NCBI GenBank assembly: GCA_002501805.1
Contig: DAOI01000012.1
Location: 1-32,569 of the forward strand
From: Euryarchaeota archaeon UBA463
Lineage (GTDB): Archaea; Thermoplasmatota; Poseidoniia; Poseidoniales; Thalassarchaeaceae
Reading direction: 5' to 3'
DNA length: 32,569 nt
Shown: positions 1 to 7,459 of the stretch, one piece after another
Layout of the letters: each line of letters starts with the position of its first letter
Position numbering within the stretch: the stretch's first letter is position 1
Position numbers and translations under genes: made by a program
Notes under the pieces: model-generated
Databases searched by the model: none
Told to the model about the DNA's origin: nothing
What the model saw: the letters and a program-made list of their open reading frames with translations, nothing else

Positions 1-71
1 GTATATTTACGCATTTTTCGATACATAATTTTCAATAGTTTAGATTAGTAAGTCGAATTTATATTTGTTAT

Positions 72-136
72 ATTAACGTATTACTAACGCTTTAATTATG
101 CGTTAACAAAGCGTTAATGACTAAATTAACGCTTTA
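72..136. repeat. Cluster of five TTAACGC-type iterated motifs in both orientations
   Basis: The motif TTAACG(C)TTTA or its complement occurs at about 72-79 (ATTAACGT), 85-94 (TAACGCTTTA), 100-107 (GCGTTAAC), 108-117 (AAAGCGTTAA) and 125-136 (ATTAACGCTTTA). Five copies in 65 bp of AT-rich DNA is more than incidental. The sequence shows the repeats directly. A regulatory binding array is the simplest reading; an origin-like iteron cluster is an untested alternative. Confidence 0.6.
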
Positions 137-174
137 TTGTGATGAAAATACGGTAGCTGGATCGGATAAGTTGG

Positions 175-186
175 TCGCTTAAGCGA
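175..186. promoter_or_regulatory. Perfect 12-bp palindrome in the HMG-CoA reductase promoter
   Basis: TCGCTTAAGCGA is a perfect palindrome ending 24 bp before the ATG at 211. It abuts an AT-rich GATATTAT stretch (185-192) that could be the TATA box of a leaderless transcript. The half-site AAGCGA recurs at 204-209, directly before the start codon. The position would suit a repressor site, but no regulator is identified. Confidence 0.4.
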
Positions 187-210
187 TATTATGAGAGATA
201 TTCAAGCGAA

Positions 211-1548
211 ATGTACAGAAGGGTGTTTTCGCCGACTAGGTATGATAACATGCCAGTGGATAGCAGTCGATTGAAAGGATTCTACAAACTATCTGTCTCA
301 GAGAGGAGGAACTTGCTCTCGGAGATTGCAGGACTTGAGGATGATATGGTAGAGGCCTGGGCTTCTAATGGGGAGCTTACAGAAGAAGTTGCAGATAGGA
401 TGATAGAGAATGTAATTGGTACATACTCGTTACCTATTGGAGTGGCTACCAACTTCATCATTGATGGCGAGCATTATCTGATACCATTCGTTGTGGAAGA
501 AGCGAGTGTGGTAGCGGCTGCTTCCAACATGGCTAAGAGGTGCCATTCCAATGGAGGTTTTGTTTCAGATAATGATGATCCCGTAATGATAGGACAAATA
601 CAGGTTGTCGGTTGTGAGAATCCAGACTTAGCCAGAGAAGCAATACTCTCTTCAAAGGACGAGTTAATTGACGCTTGTAACGAGGTTGATCCGATCCTTG
701 TAAAATTTGGAGGAGGGTGCAGGGACGTAGAAGTTCGAGTAATAGAGACAGAATCTGGACCAATGGTTATCGTGCATATCCTAGTTGATTGCAGGGATGC
801 AATGGGTGCCAATGCTGTCAATACCATGGCAGAGACAATAGCTCAAAGAATTGAAGAATTGAGTTCTGGAACTGTAATACTCCGTATAATCAGTAATCTA
901 GCAGTACATAGACTAGCCAAGGTAAGTGCGATATTCACTCCCGAAGAGATGTCAGATGATGGTAAAGATTCAGAGAATGGCTCCAATGTTATTGATGGCG
1001 TTATTCAGGCGTATCACTTTGCCGCTGCCGACCCATTCAGGGCGACCACTCACAATAAGGGAATAATGAATGCGATTTCGCCTATTGCCATAGCGTGCGG
1101 ACAGGATTGGAGGGCCATAGAATCTGGAGCTCACTCGTATGCCTCATTTGGAAGAGAATATTCCTCAATGACTCACTGGGAAAAGGACTCTGATGGCAAT
1201 CTAGTTGGATCGATTGAGATTCCAATGGCCGTGGGGTTGGTAGGGGGCGCCGTTAGAATCCACCCCGGGGCGCAAGCAAATGTTGCATTGTTGGGGCTGC
1301 GTACCGCTAATGATCTGGCCAAGGTAATGGCGGCGGCGGGACTGGCACAGAACCTTGGTGCGTTGAGGGCCCTCGCCACAGTTGGAATTCAGGCTGGCCA
1401 TATGAAACTACATCTGATGAATATGGTAGCTGCCGCAGGCGCGGAAGATCACGAGGTCGAGAAGGTTGCCAGCATAGTTAGAGAAAGTGGCGAGAGGATT
1501 ACAATGGCGGCTGTAGAAACTGCTCTTTCGTCCCTCAGAGAGCAGTAA
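211..1548 (+). CDS. mvaA: Class II hydroxymethylglutaryl-CoA reductase
   Basis: The 445-residue protein aligns from memory along its whole length with class II (Pseudomonas mevalonii type) HMG-CoA reductase, which interconverts HMG-CoA and mevalonate. Visible landmarks are ENVIGTY (66-72), VVEEASV with the catalytic Glu (about 96-97), DAMGANAVNTMAE (196-208), HNKGIMN with Lys283, GQDWRA with Asp299, and GHMKLH with the catalytic His397. In an archaeon the role is expected to be mevalonate synthesis for membrane isoprenoids; class II enzymes are known in Archaeoglobus and Thermoplasmatales and are thought to be of bacterial origin. The start at 211 fits a leaderless transcript from an AT-rich box near 188; an in-frame ATG at 250 gives an N-terminus closer to bacterial homologues. 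The gene stands alone and ends directly against citrate synthase on the other strand. Cofactor preference cannot be read here. Confidence 0.95.
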   Translation: MYRRVFSPTRYDNMPVDSSRLKGFYKLSVSERRNLLSEIAGLEDDMVEAWASNGELTEEVADRMIENVIGTYSLPIGVATNFIIDGEHYLIPFVVEEASVVAAASNMAKRCHSNGGFVSDNDDPVMIGQIQVVGCENPDLAREAILSSKDELIDACNEVDPILVKFGGGCRDVEVRVIETESGPMVIVHILVDCRDAMGANAVNTMAETIAQRIEELSSGTVILRIISNLAVHRLAKVSAIFTPEEMSDDGKDSENGSNVIDGVIQAYHFAAADPFRATTHNKGIMNAISPIAIACGQDWRAIESGAHSYASFGREYSSMTHWEKDSDGNLVGSIEIPMAVGLVGGAVRIHPGAQANVALLGLRTANDLAKVMAAAGLAQNLGALRALATVGIQAGHMKLHLMNMVAAAGAEDHEVEKVASIVRESGERITMAAVETALSSLREQ

Positions 1549-2769
1549 TCACAGTCTGCGATGAGGTTGGTTACGCGGGATATACTTGGGCCTGTAAATC
1601 GGAGTCCCTCTGCCTTCCCTCGCATTTCTCTCATCTAGTATCTGGGCACAAATCCCAGCAACTCTAGCCCAACCGAAGAAAGTGGTGTAATAGTCAGGCT
1701 TTCTGAATCCCACTGAATGAAGCAGGGTTCCACTTCCAAGGTCTACATTGGGATATGGATTCCTTATCTTTGGAATTCTCTCCTTGAGGATATCAGGAGT
1801 TATTTTTCTTAGGACCTTTACGGTCTTGTAAAGATCTTCATCAGGACAGATTTCCTCTCCCAGCCCTATCAAAAGTCTCGCTCTTGGATCTTCGGCCCTT
1901 AGAACGCCATGTCCGAAACCATATATTGGTCGCCTGGCATCTATTTCCGCATTAACAAATGATGAAACCTCGTTCTCGTCAGATGTTCCAATTCTCTGTA
2001 TGAACTCCAACACTGCTTGATTCGCTCTTCCATGGAGAGGTCCGGAAAGAGCGTTCATAGCGCTAGATAGGGCAGAATAAATGGATGCCCTTCCAGATGC
2101 TACAGCTTTACCGGTGAATGTGGAAAGATTTCCCCCTCCATGATCCATATGGAGGATGAAAAAGAATCTTAGAACTCGGTTCATTCTATCTGCCTCTTCA
2201 CCCTCTATTCCAAGCATATGGACGAAGTTCTCCACCAGTCCTAGCTCTGGTTTACGTGGCCTTAGTTGTTCCTTCTTACCTCCCCTAAGCAGGAATACAC
2301 GAGCCATTAATTCAGGCATTCTAGCGATTAGATTCATTGAATCCGATCGGACGTCACCTGTGGCTTCAGCAGTCCCGAGTGCCATTATCCCTATTGCTAG
2401 CCAATCCATTGGGTGCCCACTTCCGGGGGTTAGTGATTCTAGAACCCTCAATGCGCCAGTTGGAAGTGATTCGCCCCTAAGGGCAAGTTCTGCTCTGAAC
2501 TTCTCCGATTGCTCTGGAGATGGTAGCTCTTTGAAAAGCAGGAGATAAATGACATCCTCCTCTTCTAGATTTACTAGATCTTCTACTGGATAGCCAACAT
2601 AGTGAACTCCCTCTATTGGGTCGACATATGAAGTCTGACAGGTGCCAACAGGAATTCCCCTAAGGCCGGTATCTAGATTAGACTCGAGGACATTGAATAG
2701 AGTCTCTTCGCCTTCCATGCACACACCTAGGCTATTGGGATTAGTGAAGGAGTCATAATCCCTCCGCAT
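1549..2769 (-). CDS. gltA: Citrate synthase
   Basis: This 406-residue protein condenses oxaloacetate and acetyl-CoA to citrate, the entry step of the TCA cycle. The family triad is present: His246 in GPLHGRANQ, His287 in GFGHGVLR and Asp343 in NVDLGSG. The upstream HMDHGGGNLSTFT segment (208-219) matches the conserved substrate-pocket region. Length is normal for the archaeal/Gram-positive citrate synthase group. A GAGGAA stretch lies 6 bp before the ATG at 2769 and serves as ribosome binding site. The stop codon directly abuts the HMG-CoA reductase stop, so the genes converge without a gap. A 2-methylcitrate synthase role cannot be excluded by sequence alone, but no prp genes are nearby. Confidence 0.93.
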   Translation of the reverse strand: MRRDYDSFTNPNSLGVCMEGEETLFNVLESNLDTGLRGIPVGTCQTSYVDPIEGVHYVGYPVEDLVNLEEEDVIYLLLFKELPSPEQSEKFRAELALRGESLPTGALRVLESLTPGSGHPMDWLAIGIMALGTAEATGDVRSDSMNLIARMPELMARVFLLRGGKKEQLRPRKPELGLVENFVHMLGIEGEEADRMNRVLRFFFILHMDHGGGNLSTFTGKAVASGRASIYSALSSAMNALSGPLHGRANQAVLEFIQRIGTSDENEVSSFVNAEIDARRPIYGFGHGVLRAEDPRARLLIGLGEEICPDEDLYKTVKVLRKITPDILKERIPKIRNPYPNVDLGSGTLLHSVGFRKPDYYTTFFGWARVAGICAQILDERNAREGRGTPIYRPKYIPRNQPHRRL

Positions 2770-2840
2770 ATATTTTCCTCTTCAAATTCTAATTAGGAGT
2801 TCAGATATTTTCCTAGTGAGCTATTTTGATTGTGAAACAC

Positions 2841-2859
2841 CCCAATAGTCATAATTGGG
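2841..2859. promoter_or_regulatory. Inverted repeat between divergent genes
   Basis: CCCAAT (2841-2846) and ATTGGG (2854-2859) form an exact inverted repeat with a 7-nt spacer in the 102-bp region between the divergent citrate synthase and membrane-protein genes. It lies 12 bp before the ATG at 2872, so it could be an operator or a small 5' hairpin. Function is unknown. Confidence 0.35.
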
Positions 2860-2871
2860 AGTTGTTGGCGG

Positions 2872-3492
2872 ATGGCCGTGAAAGGGTGGCAAAATGTGGT
2901 TGAATCCATGGATTCTGAGCATAGGCATATGCTGACAGGGGGATCTGTGAGCAATTTCTTCCTTAGAGATTCTCTGACTCTATGCCATCCTATCTTTGTA
3001 GGGGGGCTCTACGGTCTTATGATTTCAATTGCGCTTCTCCCTCCAATGGCTTATGGCAGTCTTTCCATTGGTGAAGGGTATTCTCAGATTGGAAGGCATT
3101 GGCTCTTCCAGATGCTTGTAATTGTGGTAATAGCTTCCATATTAGGCGCTTTCTCAATCCTAGTTTCAACGATTGTAAAGAGGCCCCCTGCAAGACTCCT
3201 TTATCTTAGGAAGATTCTTTTTGCTCTTCCATTCATTGGACTAACTATGCTTTCGGCCTCAATTATAGATAACCAGTATGGGATTATCCAAGATAGATTG
3301 GGTTGGTTCCTATATATTCTTCCGGGTCCACTTTGGATTCATCTATCGTATGCCCCCAGATGGAGAATTATTGATAGGATAGACAGAGGAATCGAGCCAT
3401 TTGATGGAATGAAAATGACTGTATATGGGGATGCCAAGGCAGTGAGGGCAGAATCTGACTTTGATTTGGAAGAAGTAATAGATATCATCTAA
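2872..3492 (+). CDS. Hypothetical four-helix membrane protein
   Basis: I do not recognise this 206-residue protein. Four hydrophobic segments are visible at about 39-64, 75-100, 114-133 and 144-161, preceded by a soluble N-terminus of about 37 residues and followed by a charged, acidic C-terminal tail of about 45 residues ending in an EEVIDII segment. There are no catalytic motifs or metal-binding clusters. The ATG at 2872 is preceded by a purine-rich GGCGG. It is divergent from citrate synthase and convergent with the thioesterase gene (5-bp gap), so it is a single-gene unit. The sequence supports an integral membrane protein and nothing more specific. Confidence 0.75.
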   Translation: MAVKGWQNVVESMDSEHRHMLTGGSVSNFFLRDSLTLCHPIFVGGLYGLMISIALLPPMAYGSLSIGEGYSQIGRHWLFQMLVIVVIASILGAFSILVSTIVKRPPARLLYLRKILFALPFIGLTMLSASIIDNQYGIIQDRLGWFLYILPGPLWIHLSYAPRWRIIDRIDRGIEPFDGMKMTVYGDAKAVRAESDFDLEEVIDII

Positions 3493-3497
3493 TGTTC

Positions 3498-3953
3498 TTA
3501 ATTGTGGAAATCTCCCTCTAATCTGGCGATAGATTCCCTTATTTTGGGAGGGATATTATGAGGCATACCAGAACTATAATCCAATAGAACACAAACAACA
3601 CTCCCTGTAGCCGCGGATTTTCCGTTATTGCTCAGACTTTCGATTTTATATTTCATATCGAATGATGAGTTCCCAATTCTAGAAACCGAAGTACTTACTG
3701 TAACTACGTCTGGGAATACTATTGGCAATTCGTAGTCTATTTCTATCCTAGCAAGAATCGGTCCGATATTGGAATCATCATAGAGATTCATCATTCCAAT
3801 CTCAGAGAAATACATCATTCTAACAGTCTCCATCCATTTTGCAAAGACGGAATGATTGACGTGTCCCAGAGCATCCATATCCCCCCAGTTTACTTTTATT
3901 TCCGTTGAAACGGGCCAAATATTACTTTCATTTTCAATGCGATCCACTGACAT
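3498..3953 (-). CDS. Hotdog-fold acyl-CoA thioesterase (YbgC/FadM-like)
   Basis: A 151-residue single-domain hotdog protein of the 4HBT thioesterase family. The diagnostic segment WGDMDALGHVNHSVF (23-37) carries the conserved Asp27 and the GHVN loop that contacts the acyl-CoA thioester, followed by the typical long helix (FAKWMETVRMMYFSEIG). Such proteins hydrolyse acyl-CoA or acyl-carrier thioesters in the cytoplasm; the chain specificity is not predictable. Length matches the family. The gene starts 11 bp after the kbl-like gene on the same strand, so the two are probably cotranscribed. This hints at a shared acyl-CoA or CoA-recycling role, which is inference only. Confidence 0.85.
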   Translation of the reverse strand: MSVDRIENESNIWPVSTEIKVNWGDMDALGHVNHSVFAKWMETVRMMYFSEIGMMNLYDDSNIGPILARIEIDYELPIVFPDVVTVSTSVSRIGNSSFDMKYKIESLSNNGKSAATGSVVCVLLDYSSGMPHNIPPKIRESIARLEGDFHN

Positions 3954-3964
3954 CTTACACCCTC

Positions 3965-5143
3965 CTAAATCAATCTTAATTTCTTACCACATCTTTCGAA
4001 CTCTGATAGAACTATGTCCAAATCTTCACGGGTAAGTCCTGATGACATTTGCGTCCTGACTCTCGCTTTATCCCTCTGGACCATTGGGAATACTATTGCC
4101 CCTACAAGTATTCCACTCTCGCCAAGCATACTAGAGAGGTCTTTGGCAACTTTACTTTCTCCACACATCACTGGAATTATCGGAGTCTCCGAACGACCTG
4201 TGTCGAATCCCATCGATTGTAGTTGCATTCTGAAATAATTGGTATTTTCCCATAGCTTCCTTACATGCTGAGGCTCTTCCATCAAAACTTCAACAGCGGC
4301 CTTCTGGGCGGCGGCTACTCCAGGCGGTTGACTTCCAGAGAGAAGCCAAGATCTACTATGGTTAAGCGCGTAACTTCTCACTAGGTCGGACCCCGCCAAT
4401 ATCCCTCCTTGGACTCCCATGGCCTTAGAATAAGACCCAATTTCGAAGTCAACACGTCCTTGGAGGCCGAAATGTGCGACTATTCCTTTGCCATCCCCTA
4501 GTACTCCCTCGCCATGGCAATCATCAACCATTATCATAGCACCATATTCCTCAGCTACTTCTGTAATTTCATCTAGTGGAGCTATGTCCCCATCCATGCT
4601 GAAAACACCATCGGTTATGATGAGCTTCCTCTCTGCATTCTTATTCTCTTTGAGGGTTCTTTCCAGGGCCTCAACATCATTGTGAGGGTATACCGCTCTG
4701 CTTGCCTTCGTCAGCCTTACTCCATCAATTATTGAGCCATGATTCAGTTCATCGGAGATGATAATGTCTTCTTTTCCTCTGACAAGAGATGGGATCAGGC
4801 CAACATTTGCTGTATATCCAGCTGAGTAAATTAGAGATGATTCCACTTCCTTGAATTCTGCAGCCTTTTTCTCGGCTTCTATGTGGATATCGAGAGTTCC
4901 AGCTATTGCCCTGACAGAGCCTGATCCAGCCCCATATTTCCTAGTAGCCTCGATAGTCGCCTCAACTACTCTTGGATGGGTCGTTAGGTTGAGATAGTTA
5001 TTTGCCGATAGCATGATCATGTCTTTTCCTTCTACCCTACAGTGAGAAGTACTCGCAGATTCTAATACAGGGGGATTCCAGTCCAAATCCTGTAGTTTCA
5101 GTTGATTTAGTCTTTCTGACATCCAAGACATGTCGGCCGCCAT
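3965..5143 (-). CDS. kbl: 2-amino-3-ketobutyrate CoA ligase-like alpha-oxoamine synthase
   Basis: A 392-residue PLP enzyme of fold type I, alpha-oxoamine synthase family. Landmarks are SANNYLNL (46-53), DELNHGSIIDGVRL (131-144), the DDCHGEG segment (207-213; DDSHA in most relatives), and SYSKAMG with the PLP-binding Lys240. The C-terminal IIPVMCG, the ARVRTQMS segment and the closing GKKLRLI closely resemble KBL, which cleaves 2-amino-3-ketobutyrate to glycine and acetyl-CoA in threonine breakdown. 8-amino-7-oxononanoate synthase or another acyl-CoA:amino acid condensing activity remains possible, since no threonine dehydrogenase or biotin gene is adjacent. The downstream neighbour is a thioesterase. 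The gene ends in TAG, showing that TAG is an ordinary stop here. Confidence 0.85.
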   Translation of the reverse strand: MAADMSWMSERLNQLKLQDLDWNPPVLESASTSHCRVEGKDMIMLSANNYLNLTTHPRVVEATIEATRKYGAGSGSVRAIAGTLDIHIEAEKKAAEFKEVESSLIYSAGYTANVGLIPSLVRGKEDIIISDELNHGSIIDGVRLTKASRAVYPHNDVEALERTLKENKNAERKLIITDGVFSMDGDIAPLDEITEVAEEYGAMIMVDDCHGEGVLGDGKGIVAHFGLQGRVDFEIGSYSKAMGVQGGILAGSDLVRSYALNHSRSWLLSGSQPPGVAAAQKAAVEVLMEEPQHVRKLWENTNYFRMQLQSMGFDTGRSETPIIPVMCGESKVAKDLSSMLGESGILVGAIVFPMVQRDKARVRTQMSSGLTREDLDIVLSEFERCGKKLRLI

Positions 5144-5199
5144 GCTACTCCATTAAGCAGGAGGTACATTGCTCCATCGGAGCGAGTTGTTCATTTCCC

Positions 5200-5209
5200 A
5201 TAGGCCTAT
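5200..5209. promoter_or_regulatory. Perfect 10-bp palindrome before the PqqB-like gene
   Basis: ATAGGCCTAT is a perfect palindrome ending 9 bp before the ATG at 5218, in the 74-bp region between the divergent kbl-like and PqqB-like genes. A short operator is possible; a 10-bp palindrome can also arise by chance. Confidence 0.25.
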
Positions 5210-5217
5210 CCGGTGAC

Positions 5218-6102
5218 ATGGAAGGGGGTTCAGTGGAGGTTACTTTGCTTGGAGTCGCACAGGATGGAGGGTTTCCCCAAGTAGGATGTTTGAAGGATTG
5301 TTGCGAAGATGCAAGGCGCTCCCCCGAGCTCTCTAAAATGCCAGTTTCCTTGGGAATACGAGGACTGGATGGATCATGTCACATGATCGAGGCCAGTAGG
5401 AGGATGGCAGGACAATTTGACTTATGGAATTCCGTAGGAGCTCCAGAGTGGCCACCCTCTAGTGTTTCATTGACGCATGCTCATCTTGGACACACGGATG
5501 GATTGGGATTATTTGGACGTGAAGTAATGGGGTCTTCGGGAATAATTCTTCACTGTAGCTCTTCGATGGGAGATCTTCTAGATTCAACGCCTTCATGGTC
5601 AATAATGATTGAACAAGGAGTGATAATTCCAAATTATTGGGCTCCAATGGAGCCCTTTGAACCGACCCCGGATTGTGGATTTACGTTAACAGCAATTCCT
5701 GTCCCCCATAGATCTGAACTCTCGGATAATCATGCTTTGATTATCAGAGGGGATAAAAAAAGTCTACTTTTCATGCCAGATCAGGATTCCTGGCGGGAAA
5801 CTCTGGGAGAAGATTTGGAAATTCTGGATTGGCTTGATGCTCTGGAGGTAGACATAGCACTGATTGATGGGACATTCTGGAATTATGATGAGATTTCAAG
5901 CAGAGATGTTAGTGAAATTCCTCATCCCACTGTAACGGAAACCTTAGGATTGCTAGGAAATAGAAAACAAGGAGATCCCGAAATCTCATTCATTCATTTC
6001 AACCATACAAACCCACTATTGAGAGAAGGGAGTAATGAGTGTAGACATTTATCGGAGATGGGATGGGGCATTTCTAAGCAAGGCGCAGTGTACCATCTGT
6101 GA
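5218..6102 (+). CDS. PqqB-like metallo-beta-lactamase-fold hydrolase
   Basis: A 294-residue metallo-beta-lactamase-fold protein. The metal motif THAHLGHTDG (86-95) supplies H87, H89, D94 and the adjacent H92. Later histidines in PVPHRSE and FIHFNHTN are likely further ligands. The N-terminus (VTLLGVAQDGGFPQVGC) and the cysteine group C24, C28, C29 closely resemble PqqB, which has a Cys-rich zinc site just after the first strand. PqqB acts in PQQ synthesis as an iron-dependent hydroxylase, but no pqqA, C, D or E gene is seen, so this is better treated as a PqqB-like orphan hydrolase or oxygenase. The gene is followed 42 bp later by riboflavin kinase on the same strand. Confidence 0.8.
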   Translation: MEGGSVEVTLLGVAQDGGFPQVGCLKDCCEDARRSPELSKMPVSLGIRGLDGSCHMIEASRRMAGQFDLWNSVGAPEWPPSSVSLTHAHLGHTDGLGLFGREVMGSSGIILHCSSSMGDLLDSTPSWSIMIEQGVIIPNYWAPMEPFEPTPDCGFTLTAIPVPHRSELSDNHALIIRGDKKSLLFMPDQDSWRETLGEDLEILDWLDALEVDIALIDGTFWNYDEISSRDVSEIPHPTVTETLGLLGNRKQGDPEISFIHFNHTNPLLREGSNECRHLSEMGWGISKQGAVYHL

Positions 6103-6144
6103 ACTGAAGCGGAACCTTATGAGGGAGGTGTATTAGGAAGTGAT

Positions 6145-6588
6145 GTGCTACTACACGGTGCGGTGTCGAGTGGTCTGGGCAGGGCTCATGTTTTCATGGC
6201 CCAACCACATTACCAAGAGCAATTCAAAGAAGTACTGGGTTCCAGTGCTTGGCCTGGTACGCTGAATGTGGATTTGGAAAGTGAGAGCTTGGACCCATAC
6301 AGGAAATTGAGAGTTGCTTCTGGACTGGACGAAGGAAGCGATGTTGTCGGGCTTGAGCCAATTAGGATTCAAGGCTTTGAGAGAGATGGGAGATCGTTTG
6401 GGGGAGCCACAGCTTTTCATGCTAGTATCTCTATCGATTCTGAAATATGGACAAGATGTGCCTTGCTTATCCCTGACTTAACTAGGCATACCAAAACTGC
6501 TGAAATTATCTCTAACTCATTCCTAAGAGAGAGTCTGCCCTGCAATGATGGTGAAGAAGTTTGGATTAGGATAGACCGATTTCTCTAA
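6145..6588 (+). CDS. ribK: CTP-dependent riboflavin kinase (archaeal RibK)
   Basis: This 147-residue protein matches archaeal RibK (DUF120), which phosphorylates riboflavin to FMN using CTP instead of ATP. Visible family features are SGLGRAHVFM (9-18), the PGTLNVDLE motif (37-45), the GFERDGRSFGG segment (about 76-86) and the C-terminal LIPDLTRHTKTAEIIS and LRESLPCNDGEEVWI blocks. The protein is the stand-alone kinase domain without the N-terminal helix-turn-helix present in some archaeal homologues. Start is GTG at 6145, giving an N-terminus just before the first conserved strand; a strong GGAGGTG lies at 6124-6130, slightly far upstream. The 3' end overlaps the convergent truA gene by 23 bp. 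It may be cotranscribed with the PqqB-like gene. Confidence 0.9.
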   Translation: MLLHGAVSSGLGRAHVFMAQPHYQEQFKEVLGSSAWPGTLNVDLESESLDPYRKLRVASGLDEGSDVVGLEPIRIQGFERDGRSFGGATAFHASISIDSEIWTRCALLIPDLTRHTKTAEIISNSFLRESLPCNDGEEVWIRIDRFL

Positions 6589-7447
6589 TCCACTCTGAAT
6601 TAACCAATGTCGACATTTCCAAATTACACAAACCCATCCAATTCTTATGCCCCCTGAGTGAAGATGGCGGCTTTGAGAATATTCTAGTATCGGGGATAGA
6701 TCCTATTCCAATTCCATCCAGTGCCGAATGATTGATCTCCCAAAGAATCAAACCTCTAGAGCTCCCCATTCCCATATCAACTGGAATATTTGGATTTTCA
6801 ATAGATTTAGCTAGAAAGTCTAGATCATATTCTCCGGATACGACACCTGTGATGGCGGAGGCCATTCTCCTGACTTGGTTCCACAGAAATGATTTGGCAA
6901 CCACGCAAATTCCTATCGGCCTGTTGTCACTATCTAGCCAAGGGTCACAACTAATTACAGTCCTAGTTGGATCTTTTCCTTCTTCGAGCCTACAGAGATT
7001 AGTGAAGTCATGAGTCCCTACAAAAATTTGACATGCATTGGTTAGGATATCGATATCAATATTTTCGGGCCATGTTTTGATAACTTCGCATCTATAGTAA
7101 TACTTCCTTGAAATTACTGGACGTGTCGGAGTAGTGGAAGGGACTTTTTTTGCCGCCCAGACCACCAAATCGTCGGGGAGACGATCGTTCAGGGCCCTGA
7201 TAACTCTCGATCCATCAACAGACGAGATTACTGACTCGGGGAGATCTATACTGGCCAGGTTCATCCTCACACTGACTCCTGCATCCGTCCTGCTGGAGAG
7301 CCGGAGGCACCCCTCTCTCCACCATCCTATCTCTTTCAGTGACTCCTTCAGAGTACCTTGGACAGTTCTTACATCAGGTTGAATTTGGGAGCCGTGAAAT
7401 AGACTTCCATGATACCCGATGGCGACTAGGAAACAGTCGCTGGTCAG
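6566..7447 (-). CDS. truA: tRNA pseudouridine synthase TruA with no standard start codon
   Basis: The frame encodes TruA, which makes pseudouridine at positions 38-40 of the tRNA anticodon arm. The catalytic SSRTDAGVSV segment is coded at about 7271-7297 (Asp at 7283-7285, residue 55 if translation starts at CTG 7447). Upstream of it the frame reads VAIGYHGSLFHGSQIQPDVR, the normal TruA N-terminal strand and loop. A GTG at 7270 would remove the catalytic Asp, so it cannot be the start. Between the in-frame TAG at 7460-7462, which ends the TPR gene, and the conserved N-terminus there is no ATG, GTG or TTG. Candidate starts are CTG at 7447, with GGGG 8 nt upstream, or an ATC/ATT codon. Stop-codon readthrough from the TPR gene is the alternative. 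The C-terminal half (FLWNQVRRMASAITGV) is normal. The start coordinate is provisional. Confidence 0.85.
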   Translation of the reverse strand: MTSDCFLVAIGYHGSLFHGSQIQPDVRTVQGTLKESLKEIGWWREGCLRLSSRTDAGVSVRMNLASIDLPESVISSVDGSRVIRALNDRLPDDLVVWAAKKVPSTTPTRPVISRKYYYRCEVIKTWPENIDIDILTNACQIFVGTHDFTNLCRLEEGKDPTRTVISCDPWLDSDNRPIGICVVAKSFLWNQVRRMASAITGVVSGEYDLDFLAKSIENPNIPVDMGMGSSRGLILWEINHSALDGIGIGSIPDTRIFSKPPSSLRGHKNWMGLCNLEMSTLVNSEWIREIGLS

Positions 7448-7459
7448 TTGATCTTCCCC

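Larger units (their letters stand above)
1..210. other. AT-rich non-coding region upstream of HMG-CoA reductase
   Basis: No credible gene is visible here. The stretch is strongly AT-rich, especially 1-160, and holds a cluster of TTAACG/GCGTTAA motifs (72-136) and a perfect 12-bp palindrome (175-186). It is the promoter region of the HMG-CoA reductase gene, and possibly also of a gene lying to the left of the window. Confidence 0.7.

Noticed and set aside
72..136. A definite replication origin at the left edge
   Set aside because: The motif cluster is real, but no Orc1/Cdc6 gene, long origin recognition boxes or skew evidence can be seen within the window.
474..827. Open frames antisense to HMG-CoA reductase and other long genes
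   Set aside because: They have no ribosome binding sites, no recognisable motifs and lie wholly within well-supported genes in other frames; they are coding shadows.
5171..5183. Hairpin GCTCC-ATC-GGAGC upstream of the PqqB-like gene
   Set aside because: The arms are only 5 bp and do not extend; this is expected by chance and has no U-run to suggest a terminator.
7270..7270. GTG at 7270 as the start of truA
   Set aside because: It would delete the conserved RTDAG segment with the catalytic Asp and the whole N-terminal strand, both of which are encoded intact just upstream in the same frame.
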